Assembly (NCBI RefSeq): GCF_037963835.1
Contig: NZ_CP150145.1
Coordinates: 3,100,001 to 3,164,000 of the forward strand
DNA from: Paenibacillus sp. FSL H8-0332
GTDB taxonomy: Bacteria > Bacillota > Bacilli > Paenibacillales > Paenibacillaceae
Length of the DNA: 64,000 nt
Direction: 5' to 3'
A model generated the notes under the pieces. The model ran no database searches, was not told where the DNA came from, and saw only the letters and a list, made by a program, of their open reading frames with translations. Position numbers and translations under genes: made by a program. Positions 17,301 to 25,320 of the stretch are shown here, one piece after another (positions within the stretch are counted from its first letter, which is position 1; each line of letters begins with the position of its first letter).

Positions 17301-18811
17301 AACTGGGCGAGCTGGAGGCTGCTGTGCAGCAGGTAGATGCTAGATGGCCGTCTGCCCCCGAGCCGCAGGAGTCACCGGATATGATTCAGTCCGCCAGAGT
17401 CCGCCAGAAGAGCGACACGATGATTCTGGACGAGGACTACCAACAGCTCCGTGATTCCTTCATCCGCTGCCAGACCGAGCTTGACAGCCTGCGCAAAGAG
17501 CTGGGCAAGTCCGAGAAGGCGATCAAGGAGAAGCACGAACGGACGGTAGAGCTGTGGCATGAGCCGCTGGAACAGAAGGAGGAAGAGATCAGTCTGCGGG
17601 TCCGGGAGAATGAGCATCTGCTGAATACCAGTAAGCAGGCGCTGGCTGCCATGGATCAATGGCTGCTCATTCTGGGCAATCAGAGCCGGATCATGGATAC
17701 CCATGTCGAGAACCGTGTGCCGCTCCGGGAGGTGCCGGAAGAATTGCAGCTGAGTGTACGGGAGAGCTGCGAGACGCTGGTGGAGGATTGGCTGCAGCGC
17801 AGCAAGGAGAGCCGCAGCCAGCGGGCAGATATCTCCCGCAAGGTGAAGGAAGAGAAGACTGAGCTAAGCGGCAAGGTGGCCAAGTCCGGCTGGAATGCAG
17901 ATCTTGAGACCAAGATTCAGGAACGCCTGAACAATGTTCACTGGGATGATTTCGCTATCGCCTTGCAGGTACTGGATTCCATGCTTCAGAGCTCGCGTGA
18001 TCAGATGGAGAGCATCCGCAGCGATAAAGAGGATATGGAGCTGTCCCGCAAGCTGTGGGTAGGCCGGGCAGCCAAGCGTGTGGTGCAAATCGTTGATATT
18101 CTGAAGCGAATGGAACGCCGGATGATCATTCACAATGAGAACGGCCATGCCTTCCCGCTGGTTAAGCTGAATTACAAGAATATTAATGTTCCACGAACGA
18201 CCGATGACATCGAACCGCTGGTCAGCGAATATTTCAACCGCTGCATCAGCAGCCTGCTGGAGCGGTTCCCGAAGATGGAGCAGGTTCCGGCTTCAGCCGT
18301 CAGAGAGCTGATTAACGATGGACGCATGGTGTACGCGGCGTTGCAGAACCGCTTCCCGGTGTTGCAGGTGTATAAGCCGGTGACGGAGAATTACTTCCTG
18401 TATGCCGCTCCCGAGGACTATCATTATTCCGATTGGGAGGTCATCAACCGCGGCGCGCTGGATGAGGCGGTAGGCAGCGGCGGACAGCGCCAGTCTGTTC
18501 AGCTGCTGGTGGCGATGATGATTATGACCCACAAGCGTGTTAACCGGGAAAATAAAGGCTGGACGGTCTTCCTGTACGATAACCCGTTCGGTGAGATGGT
18601 CTCGAATAACGTGCTTGATCCGGTCTTCGAGATCTCGAAGGCGCTGAAGTTCCAGTGGCTGATCGTCACGCCGCCGGAGCTGGTCAAGAATGATGTCAGC
18701 ATCCGCTTCGGCGTGTATTGGCAGCTGTATTTTGGCGGAGATAAAGGGGATGCCCTGGATTCGACTCTGATCAAAGGCGGGCGCAAGCTGATCCCTGCTT
18801 CATTATTCTAG
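14300..18811 (+). CDS. jetC: Wadjet subunit JetC, SMC/MukB-like ATPase
   Basis: A 1503-residue SMC-like ATPase, the DNA-extruding motor of Wadjet. The N-terminal P-loop region reads LITLMNGGGKGVLLQ, with Lys47; the residue after Lys is Gly, not Ser/Thr. Very long coiled coils fill about 270-630 and 760-1300, with a hinge-like globular part around 640-760 (MTGTMYLNDQPYLVREEELE onward). An Ala/Asp-rich linker lies near 934-965. The C-terminal head has the ABC signature SGGQRQSVQ at 1393-1401 and a Walker B-like FLYDNPFGE with Asp1427-Asn1428, where Asp-Glu is usual. AGGAGG at 14285-14290 supports the ATG at 14300. It is the last gene of the operon. Confidence 0.88.
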   Translation: MPRIERIRIAGLKYEKMLKKYEDMILDMCNEEGPANTLITLMNGGGKGVLLQSIFQLLMPRAAWGKNNENQVEAFFHNHKKQLKPYTFHVAIEWRLDDKERTEYITTGIAMTAQHSMDQLEIKVDYLLYALLKYEETAELTLSTLPLYDHELNSPASFEAIQQFVRERRGEINVYGSSSSDLKKYYAYLADHDIHIEEWRNMRRINGEEGGIKGYFQKNDAFTNHNLFERLIIPEIGSSMGGSLGEDEGLLQRMFVDTATVAQRLPMLEQRERAFAEFTSLAAPLYEAVKLGTEADLSFRETERLGAQLYTVIHDELKQAEDKRRRKAEEQAGHYLEAKTLRFESDNLNYLRLKEEHDGKQEHFRAVSDNQTRAKQRLEESKQREKSLEVAHYLARRKLQLRQMEQWQKEIEAIEGSLAMKERQEVIQGAKQELRVQWEQVYRLWQAKSLFYSGQQQSHAAEEQILRTGREEFLVDLGRLDGKLRELTAMIRQYTEDLGEFASRHGQEAAHSPAAALQRTLIAVRGLAEQIDALNEQRKTAEDQKLLLHTQYTRLAEKLLGAEAQAEELTGRIEAQMNKESQLWSQLVVLLEMYEEHQRLGATALFEAKPLIQERFIRRLEDTEQQTKRLRRDYYQQLLDVELQQEAYWLPNHDIVTVKDRLDALKISSMTGTMYLNDQPYLVREEELERHPLLPYGLIVTKREAAKLQPELLKELLLKAPVPIFVREEMAEGGRDAFLLLAHQGPQMILQPDHFQEWKRGMASRLREQEEELQAEEAYLAKLRYARQEYERLHQGEHTVSLRSRQKSAETLLQELRSQLNEMNAEQARYDEVLAGFSRDLSACEADKSEQETRAAALREWSERSRKHELNYTDKQKSVEQKNNLSKEIAVKDQQLTRLKAEMDSLALQREKWIGDARYSVFPRLQNWFPDIEFPGESAGAKVQGADAKADEAAADEVLNETVQDKLLQLLSTVESLQQSLSQNELEIRTRTAQIKAAREQLGELEAAVQQVDARWPSAPEPQESPDMIQSARVRQKSDTMILDEDYQQLRDSFIRCQTELDSLRKELGKSEKAIKEKHERTVELWHEPLEQKEEEISLRVRENEHLLNTSKQALAAMDQWLLILGNQSRIMDTHVENRVPLREVPEELQLSVRESCETLVEDWLQRSKESRSQRADISRKVKEEKTELSGKVAKSGWNADLETKIQERLNNVHWDDFAIALQVLDSMLQSSRDQMESIRSDKEDMELSRKLWVGRAAKRVVQIVDILKRMERRMIIHNENGHAFPLVKLNYKNINVPRTTDDIEPLVSEYFNRCISSLLERFPKMEQVPASAVRELINDGRMVYAALQNRFPVLQVYKPVTENYFLYAAPEDYHYSDWEVINRGALDEAVGSGGQRQSVQLLVAMMIMTHKRVNRENKGWTVFLYDNPFGEMVSNNVLDPVFEISKALKFQWLIVTPPELVKNDVSIRFGVYWQLYFGGDKGDALDSTLIKGGRKLIPASLF

Positions 18812-18849
18812 ATAAGCTAACAAAACAAATCCAATAGACAGGTGGTAGT

Positions 18850-19686
18850 ATGATCATGATGAATCTTAAATCGGCAACGAAATTAGCTAACGGTGTAGAA
18901 ATGCCATGGTTCGGGCTGGGCGTCTTCAAGGTACAAGAGGGCCAGGAGGTTATTGATTCGGTCAAAGCAGCCATCAAGGCCGGTTATAGAAGTATTGATA
19001 CCGCATCCGTATATGGAAATGAAGAAGGGGTCGGACAGGCTATCCGTGAATCGGGAGTTGCGCGTGAGGAGCTGTTCATCACCACCAAGGTATGGAATAC
19101 AGAGCAGGGCTATGATTCTACACTGGCCGCATTTGACCAGAGCTTAAGCAAGCTGGGACTGGATTATGCCGATCTCTACCTGGTACACTGGCCGATCCGG
19201 GCCAAATACAAAGACACCTGGCGCGCCATTGAGAAGCTGTATGCAGACGGTAAAGTCCGCGCCATCGGAGTATCCAACTTCCAGATCAATCATCTGGAGG
19301 ATCTGCTGGCTGACGCTACCGTGAAGCCGATGGTCAACCAGGTGGAGCTGCATCCGCTGCTTAACCAGCTTGAGCTCCGCGAATATTGCAAGGCGCAGGG
19401 CATTCAGATTGAAGCTTGGGCCCCGCTGGCCCAAGGGCATCTGCTGGATAATGAGGTACTGGCTGATATTGCAGCCCGACACAACAAAACACTGCCGCAG
19501 GTCATCCTGCGCTGGGATCTGCAGAACGGAATCGTGACGATTCCGAAGTCGGTCAAAGAGGAGCGGATTATTGCGAATGCCGATATTTTTGACTTCGAGC
19601 TGTCTGAAGAGGAGATCAGCCGGATCAACGGCTTGAACCGCGATCAGCGCTTCGGCTCTCACCCGGACCGGTTCAATAACGAGTAA
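18850..19686 (+). CDS. aldo/keto reductase
   Basis: A 278-residue NADPH-dependent aldo/keto reductase resembling Bacillus YvgN/YtbE, which reduce methylglyoxal and other aldehydes. The catalytic tetrad is visible: Asp50 and Tyr55 in DTASVYGNE, Lys80 in TTKVW and His113 in LVHWPI. The coenzyme-binding C-terminus has [11 protein letters not shown]. The start follows GGTGG; the ATGs at 18856 and 18859 are alternatives. It stands alone 38 nt after jetC. It may be carried on the same transcript, but I see no functional link. Confidence 0.93.
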   Translation: MIMMNLKSATKLANGVEMPWFGLGVFKVQEGQEVIDSVKAAIKAGYRSIDTASVYGNEEGVGQAIRESGVAREELFITTKVWNTEQGYDSTLAAFDQSLSKLGLDYADLYLVHWPIRAKYKDTWRAIEKLYADGKVRAIGVSNFQINHLEDLLADATVKPMVNQVELHPLLNQLELREYCKAQGIQIEAWAPLAQGHLLDNEVLADIAARHNKTLPQVILRWDLQNGIVTIPKSVKEERIIANADIFDFELSEEEISRINGLNRDQRFGSHPDRFNNE

Positions 19687-19815
19687 AGGGCCCGGCGGTC
19701 TCTTTCGAATATTTGCTAGATTCGGACATACACATAAGAGAGATGGAACTATTAGTCCATCCTGTGCGTAACCGATATAGTAATAGAAGAGATTTGAGAA
19801 GCCGGAGGGGTAATT

Positions 19816-21306
19816 ATGAATCGTAAAAGTATACAAGCAGCACTTACCGCCATCCTGATGATTGTGCTTCTGCTGCCGCTGGCACCCGGGCGGGCGGAGG
19901 CTGCTGTTCCGAAACATTCAGAATCATTCTATGTGAATGACTTTGCAGGCGTAATTGATGAGAAGACCGAGAATTATATGGTCAATTACGGGGTGAAGCT
20001 GCATCAGAAGACTGGAGCCCAGGTGGTGCTGGTCACCGTGAATTCGACGAACGGCGTCTCTATGGAGAAATATGCGACCTCGCTGTTCAATTCATGGGGA
20101 GTCGGCTCGGCGGATAAGAACAATGGACTGCTGCTGCTGCTCTCCATTAAGGACGATGATTACTGGGCCGTTCCCGGCAAAGGACTGGAGACTGAGCTGA
20201 ACAGTGGTGTAATCTCGAAGATTCTCTCGGCATCGCTGGAGCCGGACTTTGCTGCCAAGAAGTATAGCGCCGGTGCTAATAAAACCTATGGCTCCTTCAT
20301 TCAGAAGCTCGGCGGAAGCTACTCGGAAACACTAGGCACCCGAAGCTATGTCTCGGACAATGCGGGCGTCCTCCCACAAGTCACCAAGGATTATCTGAAC
20401 CAGTCTAGCAACCGTTACGCGGCTACCACCGGGAGCGGAATCTATGTTGTAACTGTTAAGAATACTGGCGACAAAAGCCTGCAGGATTACACCTATGCGA
20501 AGTTCGCCGGTGTTGCAGCCGGACCCAGGGATGTGATGCTGGTGCTCGATATCGGCGGGGATAACTATCATGTGCTACAGGGCAAGTCGATCGACAGAGT
20601 GCTGACGAATGACCGGATCAGCGGGATTCTGAATACGGTGCTGGAGCCGAAATTTGCGGCAAAAGATTACGCAGGCGGCGCAACGGGGACAGCGAATGCC
20701 TTCTACAGCTTCTTCCTGGCGCGGGCAGATGCTGCTTCGGGAAAAGCCGCAGGCAGCTCCGCATCCGCAGCAGCCTCCACCGTCAGCAAAGCACCTGTGA
20801 CAGCGAAGGAACCAGTGGAGCTGGTGCCTGTCTCCAGATCGAAGGGGATGATGATTCTCGGGATTTTCCTGGTTCTTGTCGCACTAATCAGTCTCGTGGC
20901 TGCTTCGCGCAACCGTTATGTTGCCCGTTACGGGACACGGATAAATCCGCATAACCCGCGCAATATCCGGCGCTACGGCGTCTGGACCGGCCAGCCTGGT
21001 TATGGCTACAGCCAGAGAAGAAGATACCGGCGGCCGCACCATCACTCCTCCTCGGGGAGCAGCTCATCCAGCTCCAGCAGCTTCTGGGGCAGTAACTCCG
21101 GGGGCGGCGGTTCTTCGAGCGGAGGGGGAGCGGGGCGGTATTCCTCGCGTGACGACGATGATGACGATGACAGAAATCATGGCGGTGGCGGGTCCTCAGG
21201 CGGCGGCGGAGCCGGCCGGTATTCCTCCAACGATGACGACGATGATAGCAACTCCGGGGGCGGCGGCAGTGCAAGCAGTGGTGGCGGTGTGGGCAGACAC
21301 GGGTGA
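19816..21306 (+). CDS. secreted/membrane protein with two TPM domains and Gly-Ser-Asp tail
   Basis: A 496-residue exported protein. A signal peptide (about 1-29, ending AEA) leads into two TPM (YgcG/DUF477-like) domains in tandem, roughly 37-165 and 172-292, each starting with a YVNDFAGV or YVSDNAGV motif and holding VVLVTVN or IYVVTV strands. A single transmembrane segment (about 343-363, MMILGIFLVLVALISLV) follows. The tail is basic, then low-complexity: GGGGSSSGGGAGRYSS and DDDDDDD blocks repeated. TPM proteins are membrane-linked, and some have phosphatase activity; the role here is unknown. The preceding 129 nt hold no gene. Confidence 0.85.
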   Translation: MNRKSIQAALTAILMIVLLLPLAPGRAEAAVPKHSESFYVNDFAGVIDEKTENYMVNYGVKLHQKTGAQVVLVTVNSTNGVSMEKYATSLFNSWGVGSADKNNGLLLLLSIKDDDYWAVPGKGLETELNSGVISKILSASLEPDFAAKKYSAGANKTYGSFIQKLGGSYSETLGTRSYVSDNAGVLPQVTKDYLNQSSNRYAATTGSGIYVVTVKNTGDKSLQDYTYAKFAGVAAGPRDVMLVLDIGGDNYHVLQGKSIDRVLTNDRISGILNTVLEPKFAAKDYAGGATGTANAFYSFFLARADAASGKAAGSSASAAASTVSKAPVTAKEPVELVPVSRSKGMMILGIFLVLVALISLVAASRNRYVARYGTRINPHNPRNIRRYGVWTGQPGYGYSQRRRYRRPHHHSSSGSSSSSSSSFWGSNSGGGGSSSGGGAGRYSSRDDDDDDDRNHGGGGSSGGGGAGRYSSNDDDDDSNSGGGGSASSGGGVGRHG

Positions 21307-21390
21307 GCCTGGCACTCTAACCCGTTAAGGGTTAGGCGTTGTTCGTCCACATGCTGAAGTGCAACACGCACAGAATGGACAAGTGGGGGA

Positions 21391-21418
21391 AGCCGTGCAG
21401 AGATGCGCGGCTTTTTTT
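21391..21418 (+). terminator. terminator after the TPM gene
   Basis: GCCGTGCA pairs with TGCGCGGC across a 4-nt loop, followed by seven T. Confidence 0.85.
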
Positions 21419-21456
21419 CAAAAGCACAGTGCAACTGGAAAGGAATGATTGACTTT

Positions 21457-21966
21457 ATGAGTACTTCTATAAGGGTCCGCCGGATGAAGTCCGAGGACAT
21501 TACATGGATACATGAAGGGCTGGCCCCGCATGATGTCAGCAAACCCGTAGAGTATATTGAACAGTGTTGGAAGGAAAACGAAGGGGAGAAGCGGCTTACG
21601 CTCGTAGCCTTTCGTGAGGATGAGTTTGCAGGCTGGGGACATATCGTGTATACCTCAAACTATCCTTATTTTGCAGAAAATCATATTCCAGAGATTCAGA
21701 ATCTCGATGTGATCTCTACCTTACGAAAACGCGGCATAGGGAATGTGCTGATGGAAGCCCTCGAAGCAGAAGTGTTCGCTACATTCGATACGATTGGAAT
21801 TGGGTTTGGACTGTATGCCAGCTACGGTACTGCACAACGGCTGTACACCAAACGCGGCTACATTCCGGATGGCCGGGGACTCATGTATGACAACCTGCCC
21901 GCTGTTCCTGGAAGCCAGGTTCGGGTGGATGATGAGCTTACGCTATACTTGACAAAATCAAGGTAG
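21457..21966 (+). CDS. GNAT family N-acetyltransferase
   Basis: A 169-residue GNAT enzyme. The acetyl-CoA loop is LRKRGIGNVLMEALE; the C-terminal YASYGTAQRLYTKRGYIPDG is the usual beta6/beta7 region. AAAGGA is 12 nt before the ATG at 21457 and directly abuts the ATG at 21445, so the later start is preferred; upstream codons overlap the terminator. It is a single gene flanked by hairpins. The substrate is unknown. Confidence 0.85.
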   Translation: MSTSIRVRRMKSEDITWIHEGLAPHDVSKPVEYIEQCWKENEGEKRLTLVAFREDEFAGWGHIVYTSNYPYFAENHIPEIQNLDVISTLRKRGIGNVLMEALEAEVFATFDTIGIGFGLYASYGTAQRLYTKRGYIPDGRGLMYDNLPAVPGSQVRVDDELTLYLTKSR

Positions 21967-21984
21967 AGCACGAATTACCATTAC

Positions 21985-22035
21985 AATAGCGGTAGTCAGG
22001 GATATTAATGTCCGGGCTGCCGCTATTAGGTTTCT
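21985..22035 (+). terminator. terminator after the acetyltransferase gene
   Basis: AATAGCGGTAG pairs with CTGCCGCTATT over 11 bp with one wobble, followed by AGGTTTCTTT. Confidence 0.65.
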
Positions 22036-22112
22036 TTAGATTTCAGCATCATAGCGTGCCAAAAAATCAGGAACCCATTGAGGATTTGTCATAAGCGCCA
22101 CCGATTCATACT

Positions 22113-22574
22113 CTAATTCCTCAGCAACTCATCGTCGGTCATGGATACAAAGAAGGTAATGTCCTCTTTGGTTTGATTATATTTTGTGAATAAATCGTCC
22201 TTGGTTTCATTAACAACCTTGGCAATGATTTTGACCATTTCATCTTTATATTGGTATACATTATCCTCTGCATATAAAAAACGGCTGATATGATTGAAAT
22301 GCGAATGCTCTCCATATTGAAATTCGGAAATTCCCCATTTGTAATAAAGCTCTGTTTCAGCATCATCACATAAGCCTTCACTTGTCATATCGGCAATATG
22401 TCTGGCAAGTGATTGCTCTGTATTGACAGCAAGGAACAGAGTGACAAAGTCGCTATCCGTCCCGACTGCACAGACATATACCTTCTCATGTGCTACTTCC
22501 TCTAAAATAGCTTCAAGGTCAGCCACAAAGCCCTCGCGAATCCGTTGTTCAAATTCAGTTAGAAAATCGTTCAT
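22113..22574 (-). CDS. DUF4303-type protein
   Basis: A 153-residue cytosolic protein resembling the DUF4303 family: MNDFLTEFEQRIREGF, then KVYVCAVGTDSDFVTLFLAVNT and YYKWGISEFQYG. The open frame continues upstream to 23069, but AAGGAGGG six nt before the ATG at 22574 marks the true start; the upstream part belongs to a different broken gene. Members of this group are often near toxin or immunity genes, but no partner toxin is visible here. The function is unknown. Confidence 0.75.
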   Translation of the reverse strand: MNDFLTEFEQRIREGFVADLEAILEEVAHEKVYVCAVGTDSDFVTLFLAVNTEQSLARHIADMTSEGLCDDAETELYYKWGISEFQYGEHSHFNHISRFLYAEDNVYQYKDEMVKIIAKVVNETKDDLFTKYNQTKEDITFFVSMTDDELLRN

Positions 22575-22898
22575 TATAACCCTCCTTATATTACGAAATG
22601 GTGTTAATTCTGTTCGTGCGAGTGCTTGCATCTCTATTAATTCAGAGCCGTTCATACCCCAGCCGGTTTGTCCTAAGGTTAGGTGAGGAAGGTAGCTGTC
22701 CAGCTCAAAATAACGGGCGATAAGCTCTGGTGAAGGTGAAACGGCCCTTACAAGTCTACTATGTAACTCTGATAAATGCTGCGAACGAACGCCTAAACCT
22801 ATGACAGAATCTCCTATACTTATCGGAGCATTCAAAGATAACTCAAGCGGCGAACATGAGGAACAAACTCTTTTCACGTGCTGCAACCACTCTAAATC
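22575..22898 (-). pseudogene. 2'-5' RNA ligase-like (HxTx phosphoesterase) fragment
   Basis: In frame with and directly upstream of the DUF4303 gene lies a piece resembling the 2'-5' RNA ligase/LigT family. It reads DLEWLQHVKRVCSSCSPLEL, GDSVIGLGVRSQHLSELHSRL, then SYLPHLTLGQTG, the second HxT motif. The first HxT motif and both ends of the domain are missing. About 55 codons further upstream are AT-rich and unlike the family. This looks like a deletion remnant that happens to read into the next gene. Confidence 0.55.
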
Positions 22899-23126
22899 CT
22901 GATATAGTCCGCCCTGAGCTACTGCATTCAAGCTCCTCTTTTCCTTTGTATCCTTATGCTTAGAATATAACTTCACTCTACCATAAATTAGAAGCAACTT
23001 TACTAGTTTACAGTTTCTGGACAGAGTTAAACAAACTGAAACTTTTAAATCAGAGATTTCGTCTATCATGGAAGTTGTGAGTTTATAGACTTAACCATTA
23101 TCAGTATGTTAGGGAGGATTTCAGAA

Positions 23127-24245
23127 GTGAGCTCTTTACCACAACGTTCTACTGTCCGCAAGAAGAAGAAGCCAGCGCCGAAGCGCAAGAAAAGGGGTTT
23201 TTTCCGTACACTCTTCAGGGTGTTCATGGTCTGTTTCATTCTAGTTATAGCAGCCGGAGGCTGGCTCTATTTCGCACCGTCGGCCAAGAATACACGCTTC
23301 CTGATCGCAGATACGCTGATTACAACTCAACACCGGCACTGGGCCAAATATATTATCGGCGAAGAGGAACTGAAGCACCGCGTCAGTGATTATACCAAGC
23401 GCTTCGAGGAGATGGGCGACGAGGTTGATACCCATGAGATCAAGCCTGAGCCTGTAAAGGAAGCTGAGCATACACCGCTCGTCCAGATTGAAGAAGTCAC
23501 GGGCAGCGGCTATAGCGGCTATGTCATGATTGTGAACGACCCCAAGAAGGTACGCCTGGGTGTACCGGGCAAAATCGGCTCCGGAGAAAAGGTATCCAGC
23601 ATGGTGGCACGGACGGGGGCTATCGCCGGGGTCAACGGCGGCGGCTTCGCCGACCCGAACTGGAAGGGCAATGGCTTCAAGCCGATCGGGCTGGTGATCT
23701 CGCAAGGGAAGCTGTTCTACAATGGACTGGGCGGCAAGAAATCCACTCAGATTGTCGGCATCGATAAGGAAGGCAAAATGGTCGCCGGTAACTACACTCT
23801 GGATCAGCTCAGCAAGATGGGGGTGCAGGAGGCGGTTTCTTTTCAGCCACGGATTATTGTGAACGGTAAAGGCCAGATTAAGAATGCCGCCGAAGGCTGG
23901 GGCATCGCGCCAAGAACAGCAATGGGCCAACGGGCAGACGGTGCGCTCATCTTCGTAGTGATTGACGGACGGCAGCCGGGCTACAGCATCGGAGCGAACC
24001 TGTATGATGTGCAGCAGATTATGCTGAAGCATGGAGCGGTCATCGCGGCCAATCTGGACGGGGGATCTTCGACGGTGCTGGTGAAGGACAATGAGATTGT
24101 CAACAAGCCCTCTTCGCAGTATGGGGAGCGTTACTTGCCAACAGCATTCCTGGTATTCGATGACCCCGAGAACGCGAAGATCAAGAATATCTGGGAAGGG
24201 CTGGACCCGTCCAAGATCGACGCAGGCAAGAAGCGCAGCCAGTAA
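23127..24245 (+). CDS. phosphodiester glycosidase family (NAGPA-like) membrane-anchored protein
   Basis: A 372-residue protein with a very basic N-terminus (RKKKKPAPKRKKRGFF), one transmembrane anchor (about 32-52) and an extracellular domain of the phosphodiester glycosidase (PF09992) family. That family is linked to exopolysaccharide and sporulation wall functions. Typical motifs: GAIAGVNGGGFAD, PRTAMGQRADGALIFVVIDGRQ, and AANLDGGSSTVLV near the end. GGGAGGA sits 9 nt before the GTG at 23127; the ATG at 23106 has no site. It stands alone and is divergent from the DUF4303 gene. Confidence 0.87.
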   Translation: MSSLPQRSTVRKKKKPAPKRKKRGFFRTLFRVFMVCFILVIAAGGWLYFAPSAKNTRFLIADTLITTQHRHWAKYIIGEEELKHRVSDYTKRFEEMGDEVDTHEIKPEPVKEAEHTPLVQIEEVTGSGYSGYVMIVNDPKKVRLGVPGKIGSGEKVSSMVARTGAIAGVNGGGFADPNWKGNGFKPIGLVISQGKLFYNGLGGKKSTQIVGIDKEGKMVAGNYTLDQLSKMGVQEAVSFQPRIIVNGKGQIKNAAEGWGIAPRTAMGQRADGALIFVVIDGRQPGYSIGANLYDVQQIMLKHGAVIAANLDGGSSTVLVKDNEIVNKPSSQYGERYLPTAFLVFDDPENAKIKNIWEGLDPSKIDAGKKRSQ

Positions 24246-24372
24246 CATCCGCTAGGCCGCCTGCTTCAATAATCTATAGTAGATCAGACGCGGCAGGTGT
24301 GCTAGGATAACAAGTAAATTCTTATTTTGCTGAACCTGCCAGGTGAAGTCCTTGATCGGAGGGGGAAAAGGT

Positions 24373-25305
24373 TTGACTTTGCAGCAGCTCCGCTACGCGA
24401 TTGAGATTGCGAACAGCGGTTCTATGAATGAAGCGGCCAAACGGTTATTTGTGTCGCAGCCCAGCCTCTCGAATGCTATCAAGGAGCTGGAGAGCGAGCT
24501 TGGCATCACGATTTTTGAACGGAATAACCGGGGGATCAGTATCTCTGCGGAAGGCATGGAATTCCTGGGCTACGCCCGGCAGATTATTGAGCAGACCGAA
24601 TTCATGGAGAACCGCTATACCGGCAAGAAGCGCAGCCCGATCTATTTCTCGGTATCTACACAGCATTATGCGTTTGTTACGGATGCTTTTGTGAAGCTGA
24701 TGAAGGAGAGCAAGGTGCAGGAATACAATTTCAGCCTGAGAGAGAAGCAGACCTATGAGATCATCGAGGATGTGCGTACCCTGCGCAGCGACATTGGGAT
24801 TCTGTATATCAATGAGAGCAACTATAAGATCATGAACAAGCTGTTCAGTGACGGGAACCTGAAGTTCACCCCGCTGTTCAATACGAATCCGCATGTCTAT
24901 GTGCGGGCAGGGCATGTATTGGCTGCAAAAGAGTGGATCACGGCGGAGGATATTCATCCGTATCCTTACATTACTTTTGAGCAGGGGGATAACAATTCGC
25001 TGCATTTCTCGGAGGAGATGCTTAGCTTCACGCAGATTGAGAAGAATATTAAGGTGACCGACCGGGCCACGCTGACTCATTTGCTGCTCGGAAGCGATTC
25101 GTATACCGTAGGGACCGGGATTATGGCCTCTGAGCTGGATGATGCGGGGCTGATCACGATTCCTTTTGACAGCAAGGAAGTGTTCTCAGTCGGCTGGATT
25201 GCCCACAAGGACCGCAAACCGAGTGAGATTATGTCTACATATATTGATATTCTGAATGATCTGGTGTCGGGTAATGTTTTCGAGCTTGAATCTTTCTTAC
25301 TATAA
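24373..25305 (+). CDS. LysR family transcriptional regulator
   Basis: A 310-residue LysR regulator. The N-terminal winged helix reads LTLQQLRYAIEIANSGSMNE, then AAKRLFVSQPSLSNAIKELE. The type 2 periplasmic-binding-like effector domain runs from about 88 to 300. TTG at 24373 follows GGAGGGGG and gives the usual N-terminus; the GTG at 24343 would add ten residues without a good site. It lies 15 nt upstream of the MetE-like gene, in the same direction. It probably controls that gene and itself; no S-box riboswitch is seen before the pair. Confidence 0.9.
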   Translation: MTLQQLRYAIEIANSGSMNEAAKRLFVSQPSLSNAIKELESELGITIFERNNRGISISAEGMEFLGYARQIIEQTEFMENRYTGKKRSPIYFSVSTQHYAFVTDAFVKLMKESKVQEYNFSLREKQTYEIIEDVRTLRSDIGILYINESNYKIMNKLFSDGNLKFTPLFNTNPHVYVRAGHVLAAKEWITAEDIHPYPYITFEQGDNNSLHFSEEMLSFTQIEKNIKVTDRATLTHLLLGSDSYTVGTGIMASELDDAGLITIPFDSKEVFSVGWIAHKDRKPSEIMSTYIDILNDLVSGNVFELESFLL

Positions 25306-25320
25306 GAGCAGGAGGGACGT

